A stretch of 64,000 nt of DNA, from NCBI GenBank assembly GCA_963682055.1, contig OY821747.1, positions 24,116,126 through 24,180,125 on the forward strand. The letters are read 5' to 3'. A program made the translations under genes and the position numbers. Below the pieces are notes generated by a model. It worked only from the letters and a program-made list of their open reading frames with translations. It ran no database searches and was not told the DNA's origin. This document shows positions 13,501-25,429 of this stretch, piece by piece; position 1 is the first letter of the stretch, and each line of letters starts with the position of its first letter. Source of the stretch: Primula veris. Taxonomy: Eukaryota; Streptophyta; Magnoliopsida; Ericales; Primulaceae.

Positions 13501-16327
13501 TACACCAAATATATATATATATACGTATATAGCATTATTTACAACTGTTGCAGTGTAATTATTTGTAAATATCAGTCGTAAGTCTATATATATATACATG
13601 CACATTTACATATGTGGGAAGTCCTAAGTTACAAGTGTTACAATGTACCTGTTTGTAAATATTAGTCGTACGTAGTTTTTCATTTGTCATATAAGGTAGG
13701 TACATATATCTGAGAAATGACAAGTTATTAGAAGTTAATGGTGATGGCTGTTTAGTGGGCAAATAGGAACGTGTTTTGTATAGTATTTAGAGGACCTCCC
13801 CTTATGCAAAGTTTCTTATATATGACATGAATATATTGTAGTTTGTTTGCACGCTAAGTAAATTGGTTGACGACTACTGCACAACGTAATTTCTGATAGC
13901 TGCATATTTTGTTCGTATCATGTACCTGCTAGTTTTGTTCGATTAGGATTTGATTATTTGGTAGTTACTTGTAAAGTTTTTTTTTTTTTTTGTAGAGGCC
14001 AACTCAAAGCTAGAGGAGGCATTGGGAATTCAGATAGACTACGAAGCAATGTTTGAGCTGGGGATGGTTCACTATGCTATGATGTTATTGGGCCAAAGTA
14101 AGGAAGATATTTTGGGGCACAGTCGCAAAGCAAATGTGCTTTTCGTGCAAGTTGAAGATAGGGTAAACTAGTCAGTAGGAACACTTTATGTTTATCTGTT
14201 CTATAATTCTCAAATGTGCTATTTTAGAGAGTAGTCATCATTTTGAAAAAGCAAAAACGTATCACAGCATGATGGATATAGCAAATGATCTTTGCAAGCA
14301 AGTTAAAAATAATGTATATCGGGGAGCAGGATACTCTGTGCTTAGGTGCTCTATCACAGCATGATGGATGTAGCAAATGATCTTCTATGCCGTTAATTAC
14401 AGGAAGCTTGGTTATTCAATTTATTGGTGTTACCAACATGCATACATAGTATAGAATGATCAACTATTAACAATAGCAAAGCTGTTTGTTGCTGGCACTT
14501 GATTTTGCGGTTTTGCTTGTCTGTGTTTTGAAATTTTAGACGAATTCCGGTGGAAGAGAAATATTTACAAACTGTTAAAAGTAGGGAGCTCCGGTTGAGT
14601 ACAAGAAATGTTCAATAGACCAAATGTCTGTTTTGTAATTTTGATAAAATATCTGTAGTGTCCATGCAATCTTTTTCTGGTCGATAGATAAGTAAGGTAT
14701 ACTAGAAAATACTTCCGGTTTTGCTCATACGGTTAAATTCTTACATGTGAAGCAGGGTTTTTCCATCAATAGATATGTTCTACTTCGTACTTGCAATAAT
14801 TTTCAGATCTCGTGCTGGTTTTCCCGTGTATTATAATTTCTACTCTTTTTTCAACGTATTTAGCTTTTCCAACAGAAAAATACTATTGATGGTTTGAGGC
14901 GAAAATCAACCTTTCCTTGCTGTTCTCATGTTACATCTCTGTTTGTTCTGGTCTCTTTTTCAGGCACCCGATGTTTACAAAGACGACATGTTACATCACG
15001 TAAGCTATCAGACGATGGTAAAGCTTAAGGTAAATTCTTTAGTTTCAGATTTATGCTTGGATGGTTTTTGGGCCGTTTGTAGTCGTTACGATTCTTGCAT
15101 TATTTGTGGCCTTTGAGAAAACATTTAGTGTCCTCTGTGAAGCTGGATGAGAGTTCTTCGTTTGATGTTTACTGAATATCCAGATTTGTTCTTTTGTGTT
15201 TGGTTTTGAAAAATGTTGCAAAACGATTTTCTTTATAACGAGCACTATCTCGCGCTCAAAAGTCGAGCCCGTGTAGTGAAGAATTAATCTTTACAAACTA
15301 TTAAGTTTGGAATAAGGGAACAATTATTGTCAACATGATTCTCTTCTTAATTGTTTAGGTTCTAGTCCAAAAGTATAGTACTAATGATATTTTGAGCTTT
15401 CGGACAATTAAGCTATTACCTATTTTCTCTGCGGGGTGTTTAAAGTTCTGTTCTGCCAATCTTGCTTTTCTACTAGTGAAATAAATTCATTAGCAAAGAC
15501 ATGTTTTCAAAAGCTCTTTGACTTTAGCAAAACACTCTGAAATCAATAATTTGACTATTAATACGTCCAAAGTAATGTGATGTCAAAAAAATTGACAATG
15601 TTGTATTGACAATGTTGTCAAGTTAAAATAAGTTTACAGTATGATTTGTGAATGAAAAAATTAAGCATTTGTGTTTGTAAAATTAGTAGCCATAATGGTA
15701 TCTTTATCTGATTTTCCCTATGTTTGATTTTTTTATTCAATTGTCGTTTTCAGGTTAATGTGAAATATTATAATATAGCTAGCTATTGCTGCTGTTGTTT
15801 AATTTTATTGTTTGAGCCTTGATTTTGTTGTCGTTTTCAGGTTCCCGACTCTTTGGAGCACCTAATGGTATTTAATCGTAGCATGCTTGATACTTGGTAG
15901 TCAATGTTTCCTCTTCCCTTTTGGTTTTCTGTTCGATAGATAAAATGTTACCGAAAGTTTCTTTATGTTAACTAATATGTTTTCACGAGAAGAATAATTC
16001 GGTTGTAACGAAGCTAAAACAAAAAACACGGAACACATGGGTATGAAGCACCGGGATACTCAAACAGTCTACTTTGGTAGCTTTTTTACACTCTAAAGTG
16101 CAAATGCTTAAATAGTTTGTTAAAGTACTACTTTGGCCGACTTGTCTTTCTTTTATAGTCTGTAGGGGGTTTATTAAACTGCACACGAGTATAAGATTAG
16201 TTAATTCGAGCTCCAGTTTTGTTTTTCTTCTAATTTTTAGAGGATGTTTGCATCGTTTATACGTTTTAAGGTTGAAGTTGTGAATGCTACCCTTTCTTAT
16301 TTTGTTTTGTTAGTTCTCTTTCTAATA

Positions 16328-16378
<51 letters not shown>

Positions 16379-17190
16379 AGTGCACTGCTGCTTTACAGAA
16401 TACATAATATCAATTGTTTGTTATGCTTAAAAAGCCCGAGTACAAGACATTAACTGGACTTGCAGAAATGACTGTTTTGTTTAGCAATTTGTTCGTGTTT
16501 TCTTTGCCTTTTAAGTTTAAAGTATAGATGTACCGCATACTTCAAAACTGTATCTTTTAACCCGACCTCATTGAGTTGCTTGTACACTGCTTACTTCTTT
16601 TTTTTTGCTATTTTTAGTCATCTGATTTGTATGAGTCGTATCAGGATGACGAAATGGACAAAGGAGTCGGGACTATCTCTAAATATAAACTGGAGATGAT
16701 TTTTGGTATTTATTCTCTCTCCCTCTCTCTCATTCCATCTATGTGTCCACCTATCTTTCGATTTACCTATCTATCTATGAGTATGCGGAGCGGTCATGGG
16801 AAGCTGCACTAAACACAATCTTAAAGAAACATAAGAAAAGCTCTGAAAACCCAATTTTAAAATTTTAAAGAAACCAACTTACTATTTTGCATGTCGTGCT
16901 AATCAAGTCGTTGCGTTAATGGTTGACGAATATGTTTATATTTGTTGTGTACTAGCATGTAGTATATAACTGGCCCATCTTTATGTTGAAAACAAAGAAT
17001 AAATGGAGTGTGGTATTTAATGTTTTTTTATTGGCCTGCCTGCATTTTTATAGATGCATTAGACATGCTCTTTGAGAAGCTTGGACTAGATCCTGATGAC
17101 ACTGTTTCGAAGAATGTGTTGGTGAAAGCACTTCACCGTTTGCCTATCAGAGATCCAAATGAAGGGGAAAAAAGTGCACGAGGAAAGTAA
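9122..17190 (+). CDS. TOM20-like/TPR-like protein with internally duplicated exons
   Basis: Fifteen exons keep one open frame (518 aa): 9122-9205, 9930-10037, 10159-10242, 10362-10446, 11007-11188, 11454-11519, 11918-12025, 12155-12236, 13046-13233, 13352-13436, 13996-14162, 14964-15029, 15841-15867, 16618-16705, 17054-17190. All junctions are GT..AG and in phase. The N-terminus is basic (MTGRRRRRVKRVSQVKKD). A repeated module follows: an RLVSELEAIELANERNPHHVE helix pair, an LKKWAKTLVSLGYYHFDENQ segment, an AKSKLEEALGIKEDYYEA segment and an APDVYKEDML segment. This order matches the plant TOM20 TPR region (SKLEEAL..., then a helix, then ...YRKSL). There are about three modules, the second incomplete. 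I see no obvious TOM20 membrane anchor at the C-terminus, which reads DALDMLFEKLGLDPDDT...ARGK. Localisation and function are unproven. An alternative is a plant-specific TPR-like family derived from TOM20. Confidence 0.72.
11454..15375 (+). repeat. Recent intragenic duplication (paired blocks near 11.40-11.88 and 14.88-15.38 kb)
   Basis: Blocks 11,390-11,535 plus 11,535-11,880 and 14,890-15,035 plus 15,035-15,375 are nearly identical, including intron sequence with only scattered mismatches. The paralogous introns 10,447-11,006, 12,237-13,045 and 13,437-13,995 also align. So do the starts of the modules at 9,895-10,037 and 11,875-12,025. Near-identity of introns means the duplication is recent compared with the age of the protein fold. 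Confidence 0.85.
12365..12527. repeat. GC-richer insert with degenerate CCTAATT repeats inside an intron
   Basis: The paralogous introns lack this block. It consists of degenerate 10-12 bp phrases around GCCTAATTTGCG, CGCCTAATC and CTTAATTCCG. It sits between a CACGTGGGTGAACTCCAGT phrase and a GT/TA microsatellite. It has no coding capacity. It may be a small non-autonomous insertion. Confidence 0.55.
16328..16378. repeat. (CA)n microsatellite
   Basis: About 25 CA units with one CG interruption lie in the second-last but one intron of the TOM20-like gene. Confidence 0.97.
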
Positions 17191-18062
17191 TAAGAAGAAC
17201 CAAAGTACTTTTGTGTCCGGTAGTTCCTGATGAAAGGGATACAATGTATTCTTTGTGAAATACAAGAGCCTTGTTGCATTTTAATTGTGCACAACATTGT
17301 ATCATCATTGAGTGCGTTTTTTGTAAATGCAAATAGAAAGATTAATTAGTTTTATTCTCAGGTGTTATATAAGGATTTGTCTGGCATTTTATATGAGGAT
17401 AATTTTTGCAAGCCTACACAAAATAGAATAGCACACATTAAATATTTCAACGGAGACTCAAATAACCTTTTTTACAAACACTAGTAAAGAAGCTCCTGCA
17501 AGGCAGGTGATTTTATATTAAATATAATTTTCCTTTTCTTTTTTTTGATATAGTATTATATGAATTTGAATACAAAATTGTGCAAGTTGGCTTTTAGGTA
17601 GATTAATACATGGATTATCCACATTTCACCTTCAAATTAGACCTTACCAGAAAAGAAAATAAAAATTCAAGTAGGTCTTTGATTGTTTCAATCACTCCAA
17701 TTCAACGAATATATATATCTAACCTTTTTATCAATATGAATGTTTTTGGCAAAATGAAGTAATGGTATTATGCGTGGATATACAAACATAATCTAAAATA
17801 TTAATAAACCTTACTTGCATTAGTTCCATATATATAAGAGAATACACCCTTTAGTATCGATTTACATGTAGTGTTTGGTATCTAATTAACAAATTAAATG
17901 TATCATGTATGTGCAACATAAATATTGTTCACATAGCGTCTTATGATCTAAATATCATGTGCTGTAGTTTATTTATCTACTCGCACCGAATAATTTTTAT
18001 AAATTTAAACGTTCAATTTTTTTTGTACTTTTGCGGGCATTTTTCGAACTCTTTAGCGGTTT
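17191..18062. other. 3' flank of the TOM20-like gene and AT-rich spacer
   Basis: The first 150-200 bp after the stop probably form the 3' UTR; an AATAAA-like signal is not certain. The rest is AT-rich without a recognisable gene or repeat. Confidence 0.4.
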
Positions 18063-18067
18063 CATTC

Positions 18068-19319
18068 TGTTGAACTTAGAGTTCAATAATGATTTTGATT
18101 ATAACTTTGATTATGTCTTTAATGATTTTACGATTTCGATGATATAATGCTTGTCTTTTCCAAAAGAAGTAAATGAAAATTTCAGAACGCCAGAAAGATA
18201 GAGCACAGAAAAACGAAGCCACAGGTTCAAGCGGAACCAGAATCGGAGCTATAACGAAGAAGTTACGGGCTTTTGAAGATTAACGAGAAAACAGAGAAAA
18301 CTGAAGAACGACCGATCGTCTGTACAAAAACGACCGATCGTTTTTGTACCAATTTCTTCCAGAGAGTCCACAACAAAAACGATCGATCGAAACTCAGAAA
18401 CGACCGATCGTTTTCTGAATAACGACCGATCGACTGTAGAAAACGACCGATCGTTTTCTGCAGTTTTCGAAAACAGCTTCTCAGCTTTTTCTGGAAAATA
18501 GCTTAAAACACTGAATATAGCCTCAAACACTTCCAACGGTCATAACACAGAAAAACAGACCTTTTGGCATATATATACCACCCAATCTCTCTTTCAAATC
18601 CAACCAATCACAATATCAATTAACTTCCTTCAACCTCTCATTAAAAATCCTAATATCACCATTTTGGTGCATATATATTCGAGAAAGAGGAAAATCAAAG
18701 AGAAAGAGATTCAAGCTCGATCATCATCAAAAACTCACCAATTAGCTTTTTAAGAAGCAATTAGAATAGTGAGTGTAGTTACATTTTTGTAACAAAATTT
18801 GTATCGAGTGTTTTATAAACTCAATTGTGAGCGAGTGAACGGGTAGAGGCTTTGTAAACAAGTGAAGCTTAAAAGCTCTAGGTTTTTCATTCGGGTACTC
18901 ATAAATTGAGGGGGAGTCGTAGACTCATAGACGTGTTCTCTTGCACTTGTATCAAGAGTAGGAACCTCGGGTAGAGGGTGAGCCAATCGGTCGATTGAGC
19001 TCGATAGGGTTTGTAAAATCCGGAAGAAACATTTTAGTGAAATACTTGGTAGTACCGAGGAGAGGACGTAGGCGCATTTGCCGAACCTCTATAAATCACG
19101 GTGTCATTTTCTTCCCTTGCTTTTACTTTCCGCAACTTATTTTCTTGCTTATTTATTGCTTGCGTTTAGTTATTTTAGCAATTTATTAACTCTTGTTAAA
19201 ACGCTTAAGCTTAGAATTGCATAAGTTGGGTGGTTAGTTGCATAGAATTTTAATTAGGCGAAAATCGCCATAAACCTTATTCACCCCCCCTCTAAGGTTT
19301 AGCCGCACACGGGCCAACA
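18068..19319 (+). mobile_element. Solo LTR (1,252 bp) with 5 bp target duplication CATTC
   Basis: The block starts TGTTGAACTT and ends CGGGCCAACA, so it has a TGTTG..CAACA inverted end pair. CATTC is directly repeated at 18,063-18,067 and 19,320-19,324. Near the right end is a TTCACCCCCCCTCTAAGG phrase, common at the 3' end of plant copia (SIRE/Tork-type) LTRs. No internal region follows, and an unrelated spacer continues on both sides. This is therefore a solo LTR left by LTR-LTR recombination. Lineage is inferred from the phrase only. Confidence 0.88.
18300..18465. repeat. Cluster of ACGACCGATCG motifs in the solo LTR
   Basis: Seven copies of the 11-mer ACGACCGATCG or a one-base variant lie at 10-40 bp spacing in the upstream (U3-like) part of the LTR. 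The palindromic core CGATCG is constant. TATATATACC at about 18,571-18,580 could be the TATA region downstream. This looks like a repeated cis-element array in the LTR promoter. Confidence 0.7.
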
Positions 19320-19324
19320 CATTC

Positions 19325-20062
19325 TTTTTCAAATTTATTTAGGTTTATTTTGAGTTTCTCTATTTGTACGACGTTTTTTCTTTAGGTTTAGCCCTTTTCT
19401 TTTGGATGGGCGGATTATTTACTCATTAATTTAACATTTTTAAAACGTATTTTGGTTTTTGTGTAGTAAAAAGAGAGTATAATGAATGCAAATTAGAACT
19501 TTTTTTTTTAAAAGGAATACAAATCAGGTTAAAGTATCAAAAAGTACCATAATATGTTTAGTAGATCCTCGTATATTTTATCCGACACTTTTGTCTTTTC
19601 CTTTCCATCTATATCTATATCTGCCATTGTACAAATAGGGTTAAAGTGGTTCTCATTTTGTACGGTTGCACTATTAGACGGTACAATGTAATTTTAAATG
19701 GACTACCGTTACATTAGAAAATAAAGGGTTAGATGGTCCATTTTCATTAACCAATTTATTTTTTTCTATTTTTATTATATATCAGACAATTTATCTTTTG
19801 ATAAATTAAAAACAAATATTAAAACACAATAAAAACTCAAATAAAAATATAAAAACCTAGTGTAAACCACTCTAACCTTAAATACTAATTAAATTAAAAA
19901 ATATATATATTATTTTGGAAGATTTTTATACGAACGATACATTGTGGTGTCTATTACCATGACCGGACAAAAGAAATTCTCAGGGTTAAAGTATCAAATA
20001 AGTACCATATATATATATAGAGAAAGAGAAAAAGATATAAATTTAATATATAAATATATTAG
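19325..20062. other. AT-rich spacer
   Basis: No gene or clear repeat is seen on either strand. The sequence is AT-rich with short TA runs, one just before the copia LTR at 20,010-20,020. Confidence 0.5.
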
Positions 20063-20248
20063 TGTTACTGTAAATAGTTTCTCGGTCAATTGAGAATGGT
20101 CACGTGGCAGACTGTGATTGGTCCAACTATGTCACAGCTCACCACTGAACTATAAATATTTGTATGTAAGCTCTATTTCGCATTTAATGAAAATATAAAA
20201 ATTTTACGAGCAATTGCTCAATATCTCTATAGATTCTGCAATTGTACA
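20063..20248 (+). repeat. 5' LTR of the copia element
   Basis: TGTTACTG...ATTGTACA ends one base before TGGTATCAGAGC. TATAAATATTTG near 20,151 is a good TATA box. About 186 bp is short but within the range seen for plant copia LTRs. The start is inferred, since no 3' LTR exists for comparison. Confidence 0.65.
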
Positions 20249-20260
20249 TGGTATCAGAGC
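20249..20260 (+). promoter_or_regulatory. Primer-binding site TGGTATCAGAGC (initiator tRNA-Met)
   Basis: The exact 12-mer typical of plant copia elements sits directly after the CA end of the LTR. Confidence 0.92.
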
Positions 20261-20421
20261 TTAAATGCTTCTTTTCCACAATGAATTTACGTTCTTGTAG
20301 ATAACATTCTCATTCCTTATTGTTGATATTTCTAGGGAGAGAGTAGATACTGCCGCTGTTGATTTTTCGTGCTAATTTTTTGATACTTCTTCTAATATTT
20401 CGTCGATTCAATAGTCTATAA

Positions 20422-21400
20422 ATGAGTTCTCCTTCGCATGCTAATGATAATGGTGTGCCTCGTTTTGTTAATAATCTGAATATTGTGGGAAATGGTATGT
20501 ACTTGGATATTACTACATATCCTTATTATGTTGGTCATGCTTATACCTCTGGTACTAGTTTGGTAACACAGATACTAACTGGTAATAATTTTCAAACATG
20601 GAAAAGGACCACGGAAATAGCTTGGGAGCTAAGTATAAGTTAGGTTTTGTAAATGGCACTTTGCCTTGCTCTATTGTTACAGATCCTTTGTATCAAAAGT
20701 GGGTTAGTTGTAATTTGATAGTTCAATCCCGGATCCTCAATTATGTGTCTAATGAGATTGGGCAATCAATTCTATACATTGATATTGCAGCAAATATGTG
20801 GACTGCTTTAGAATATAGGTTTCCACAAGGAAACGAGCCTAAAATATTTGAGTTATAACAATTTCTATATTCTCTACAGCAGGGAAATTGAGTGTTCATA
20901 TTTTATGAAGTTAGAGATTATATATAATGATTTGAATTTGGCTTGCCATATGCCAAGATGTTCTTGTGGTGTGCTAGATGGTTGTTCTTGTACATTTCTG
21001 GAAAGGTTGTTTGAAAAAGAACATAAATTGTTTAGAATGATCTTTTTTATGGGACTTAATGAGAGTTATGCAAGTACAAGAGGTCAGATATTTAAGATGA
21101 AGCCAATACCTAGCATAAGTGAACTGTATAATCTAGTTAAACAAGAGGAGAACAAAGAAGTGTAGGTTATTTAGTAAAGGGTATAAATGAGGGAGTTGTT
21201 ATGGCAGTAGAAAAACCTGAGCCACAGTCTGCTCAAGTTGCTTATGGGAATAGATACCAAAAGGATCAAGTGAGTTTGTTGAAATGCTCTTATTGTGCTG
21301 GTGTTAAACATACCAAAGAAAAATGTTAGAAACTTCATGTTTATCATCTTAATTGGAAACCAAGAGGTAATAATGGTGTTGGGAATGTATCTACCGCTCA
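20422..21400 (+). pseudogene. copia gag remnant with zinc knuckle
   Basis: The frame starts MSSPSHANDNGVPRF and reaches LTGNNFQTWKRTTEIA, the conserved NYxxWkr phrase of copia Gag. It shifts frame at about 20,620 to give AKYKLGFVNGTLP..DPLYQKWVSCN and AANMWTALEYRFPQGN, then shifts again near 20,850 to CSCGVLDGC...EEN. A CSYCAGVKHTKEKC zinc knuckle (CX2CX4HX4C) is encoded at 21,287-21,328 with a stop directly after it. At least two shifts and two stops make it dead. A short CGGGTCGGGTCCC-type GC-rich phrase at 21,565-21,630 looks foreign to the element. Confidence 0.85.
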
Positions 21401-21639
21401 TCTAGCTACCACAAATCTAATCACTCAAGGAAATTCCCACCAATTGTGCATTATGTTTAATGTTCAAGTGAGAGTTTCTTCTTCTGAAGATAACAAAGAG
21501 GTGCCTTAACTTGCAAATTTTGTCTACAATCACTCAATAACATTTCCACCAATTGTGCCCTATGTATCGGATCGGGACACGGGTTTAACGTTTTCGGGTC
21601 GGGTCCCATCCCGATTCCATCCCTAGTAAACTCTATTAG

Positions 21640-22856
21640 CTATTTCACTGATATTTCTGGTATACAAAATTCACAAGTTTTCTTGCCTAATGGAAGTAAA
21701 GCTATTGTAACCCATATAGAAACATTGAAATCTAAAACTGGTCTATCTTTTTACAATGTGCTATGTGTTATGTGTTATGTGTTCTTAGTTTTGGTTTTAA
21801 TCTGATTTCAGTCAGTAGACTAACAGAACAGTCCAATTGCTATCTTAATTTTCATGCACATAAGTGTGTTATACAAGATCTAAGAACTGGGGAAATGATT
21901 GGGAAGCTCACCAATATAGAGTATTGTATTTTCTTCAAAATGTTGATAGAATTTCTTCATCAGCATTGGTGTTTTCTGCTATTTTGTGGCATAGAGGATT
22001 GGGGCATCCATCTAAAAAAAGTATGTACTTATTATCTAGAGAGCTTATGTTGAAGAATAAAGTGGAGATAGATCCATGTGATGTGTGCCATTTTGCAAAG
22101 CAACATAGATTGTCATTCCCAGTTAGTAGTATTCATACTGTTGGAATTTTTCATGTTATTCCTAAGGACATTTGGGGACCCTATTGTAAGACTACTCTAG
22201 AGAATTATTCTTATTTTTTTTTACTGTGGTTTATGATTTATGTCGATCTACTTGAGTGTTCCTTATGAGAAATAAATCAGAAGTTTCTACTATTGTGCAC
22301 AGTTTCTTTCAGATGGTTATAACTCATTATAGCAAGAAGATTAAAATATTAAGTTCAGATAATGGACCATAATTTAATCTTATGGAATTTTATAAAGAAA
22401 GAGACATGTTACATCAAACTTCTTGTATTGAAATACCCCAACAAAATGGTGTAGTAGAAAGAAAACACCAAGACTTGTTGAATAAGGCTAGAGCTTTTAG
22501 ATTCCAAGCAAACTTACCTATCAGCTTTTGGGGAGACTGTATTCTTGCAGCAACACATGTAATTAACAGATTTCCTACTCCTTTATTAAAAGGTAAATGT
22601 ACTTTTGCAAATTCTTAATGGTACTGTACCAGTTTACACTCAACTAAGGGTGTTGGGTTGCTTGTGTTATGCTACAACTTTGGTAAGAAGTAGAAAGAAG
22701 CTTGATAGTAGGGCCATAAAATGTATATTTCTTGTCTATGCTTTTGGGTCTAAACGGTATAGATTGATGAATTTGGAGACAAAAGAAGCTTTTTCCTTAT
22801 GCAGAATCTACAGTGGAAAATATACCAATGTTCACATCTTTTCCAGAAGTAAGTGA
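21640..22856 (+). pseudogene. copia protease tail, GAG-pre-integrase and integrase remnant
   Basis: VLSFGFNLISVSRLTEQ (after the protease) leads to the pre-integrase phrase LWHRGLGHPSKKSM and the zinc-finger half CDVCHFAKQHRLSFP. The integrase core is interrupted by a stop near 22,268. It resumes with SCIEIPQQNGVVERKHQ, the conserved PQQNGVVERKH motif, and then NLPISFWGDCILAATHVINR and LRVLGCLCYATTL. Four frame changes are needed, so this copy is inactive. Confidence 0.88.
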
Positions 22857-22918
22857 AGACCTAGTATCTGATGTTTCTGCATCTACTATACACACCACTA
22901 GTGAGCAATCTACTATTA

Positions 22919-25423
22919 TGAGGAGCACGCGTTATTTATTATTTTAATTCTAGTTTGAGTAACAGTTTGTTATTTTGTTAATTGTGGAGATTATTAATAC
23001 CTACAAAATCTTACTATTGATTATTATGTTTTTCCTATTGAGTTATTAAAACAGGGCTAAGCCCTAATTTGTTTTTCTTTTCTCTTCTCTTTTGATTGAT
23101 TGTGACTTTTGGCATGAAATTGATCTTTTTTTCTCCCCTATAATTTTATGAAACCTTCGGGTTTCATCATTGGTATCTAGAGCAGGTTTTTCCTACAACT
23201 CGTGGGAACCCTATTTTGTTTTTTTATCATCCAATTGTATCTAATATCTATGAAAAATATAAAAATTATGAAAAAATTGAAGTGACAAAAGAACTGATTC
23301 GGATTATGGTTATATATATCGTGAAGGAAATTATTTGCGATACTACCACTATAATAGATGTTCTCAAGCGGCTAAGCGACCACTTTGGGTGGATTTAATG
23401 AACAAAAACGAGGAAGTAAGAGCTATCATTAGTGAGTGGATAAATATCAAAGACAGTGCTGTTGAGGAAGACATCGCATCAGAATCCGATGGTCAAAACG
23501 AGTTAAGATGTAAACCCACATGAATATGAGGATTTGATCGATAATTGTTTATGGGATGCTTTTCGTCCAACATCACGACCACCATGCGCAACGCCTCTCG
23601 TACTAGCACATCCGCCGCCAACAAAGCCAATTCCATCCCCGGAAAGTCCGAACGAGTTAGAAAGTTTTGTTATTATAGGTGCATTTAAGGTATTCGACAA
23701 AACCCATAACCTAAATTCTAAATCTTTTAGGTGCGAACTTACCATTTTTCGCTGACATAGGCATATATTTAATTAGCAATGGTCATATAATATTATTTGT
23801 GGATTTATTATTTGACAACTGATGAATCGTGGATTAATTGGTATGAAATTATTTTATGGTCTAAACTCGACAAATTGTACTAGTATGAAATATTTTAATT
23901 ATTGGTGGAGTCGAAAGTGTCTAAAGATTTTGATAATTGGTAAAAAGATAGATGAGGCACACATAGAGGTTAGGAGACAAGATTCGCCTTGTTTGGCTAT
24001 ACGGTTAATGCGATATGAATTTTTTAAGTCGACACTATGGTTCAGATTTTTTTCTGCTTGGACACCTAGACAGTTGTTTGAAAAATTAATTAATTGTTAC
24101 AGCAAACAGATTTCAAATTGGTTGAAATTTTGTGGGTTGGTAGATTACTGGTATACGATCGTCTGGACACCAAAATCCATACATTTGGATCAATATCAAC
24201 CGAGTTATGAATTTGTGAACTCTGGGTTGTAAGCAGTTTTTTATATTATGACAGATACGATATTGTTTAGAAAACTGATTGTTTGGGTTAGCAAATGGTA
24301 TCTGATTCAGTCTAAATTCAGTGGGAAGATAGGGTACTCGTGTACGCAGGGTTTGCAAGCTAAATTTGCAAGATTTGGATAAGCAGGGATTTATTTATGA
24401 ATTCTTAAATTTTGGTAAACTGGGCTGCCCAAACATGACCCAGGCATATTTGATGGAATGGAGAAAAAGGTTCTTGGCGCTACTTATAAGTTTTCTGAAT
24501 TTTATGAAATTTTATGAGGAAATACCTAGTACTATTAGGGAGATTTCTCCACCAAATTCACTATTTTCTGATGCACGGTTGTGAGACATAATTTCCGAAA
24601 AATGACTCATTTTTTTCGTTTATACGATTACAATAATTCCTCTTTTATTTTTATATTATTGTGCATTGATAACATTGAAGGGGTATCGCATACTTTTGCT
24701 AACCCGTCGAGTATTTATATCGACCTGTTTGGGGATGATCATTTTCATAAAGCTGCTGGGAGGTTGGGTATACGAGTGAATGTTGGTGCGGGTGTTTATG
24801 TTACTTATGGTGAATTTTTAAAATATGGTTGGGCTGCTCGAGTTAGTCGGTTTACTAGGGAGTGCGATTCAGAAATCTTATTCTGGCGTTGTTGGTTTGG
24901 TAGAGTGCCGAAAATTCGAAAAGGGATCCGATTAACATTGTGGAATATTTTGGGTCGTTTTATTTTCGATAGGGGTCGAAGGTGCTTCCGAGGCTGGAGA
25001 GCTATTTTTGGGTTGCCGCCGGATCGTGGAAAGTAGAACGCATGAGCTATTTTGTTCATCCGAGCTTGTGCCTACAACCTTGAGGACAAGTTTGTTTTTA
25101 AGGGAGAAGGAATGATGAGTACGCGCTATTTAGCCTGCATGACCTTATTTATTTATTTGCCACCTTATGTTTCTCGTGGCTTATTTGTTATTTTAATTCT
25201 AGTTTGAGTAGCAGTTTGTTATTTTATTAATTGTGGATATTATTAATACCCACAAAACCCTAATACTGATTATTACGTTTTTGCTATTGAGTTATTGAAA
25301 TAGCGCTAAGCCCTAATTTGTTTTTCTTTTCTCTTCTCTTTTGATTGATTGTGTGCCAACTTTTGCCGTGAGATTGATCTTTGTTTCTTCCCTATATTTC
25401 TACGAAAGTTCCGGCTTTCATCA
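22919..25423 (+). mobile_element. Nested LTR retrotransposon, 2,505 bp, target duplication TATTA
   Basis: The two LTRs are 22,919-23,169 (251 bp) and 25,113-25,423 (311 bp). They start TGAGGAG/TGATGAG and end TTTCATCA. TATTA is repeated at 22,914-22,918 and 25,424-25,428, proving insertion into the copia element. The left LTR lacks about 60 bp present in the right one (25,130-25,190). TGGTATCTAGAGCAGG at 23,171 is the primer-binding region and AAGGGAGAAGGAA at 25,100-25,112 the polypurine tract. The 1.9 kb interior has only broken short frames of no recognised family, so it is a non-autonomous or degraded copy. Confidence 0.93.
23190..25100 (+). pseudogene. Unrecognised broken coding interior of the nested element
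   Basis: Several frames of 60-150 codons alternate (23,216-23,398; 23,335-23,523; 23,822-24,232; 24,581-25,036). None carries a recognisable protease, integrase or RT motif. The stretch 24,700-25,036 (HTFANPSSIYIDLFGDDHF... then RVSRFTRECDSEILFW) has the look of degraded coding sequence. It may descend from a gag or a captured gene. I cannot assign a function. Confidence 0.45.
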
Positions 25424-25429
25424 TATTAT

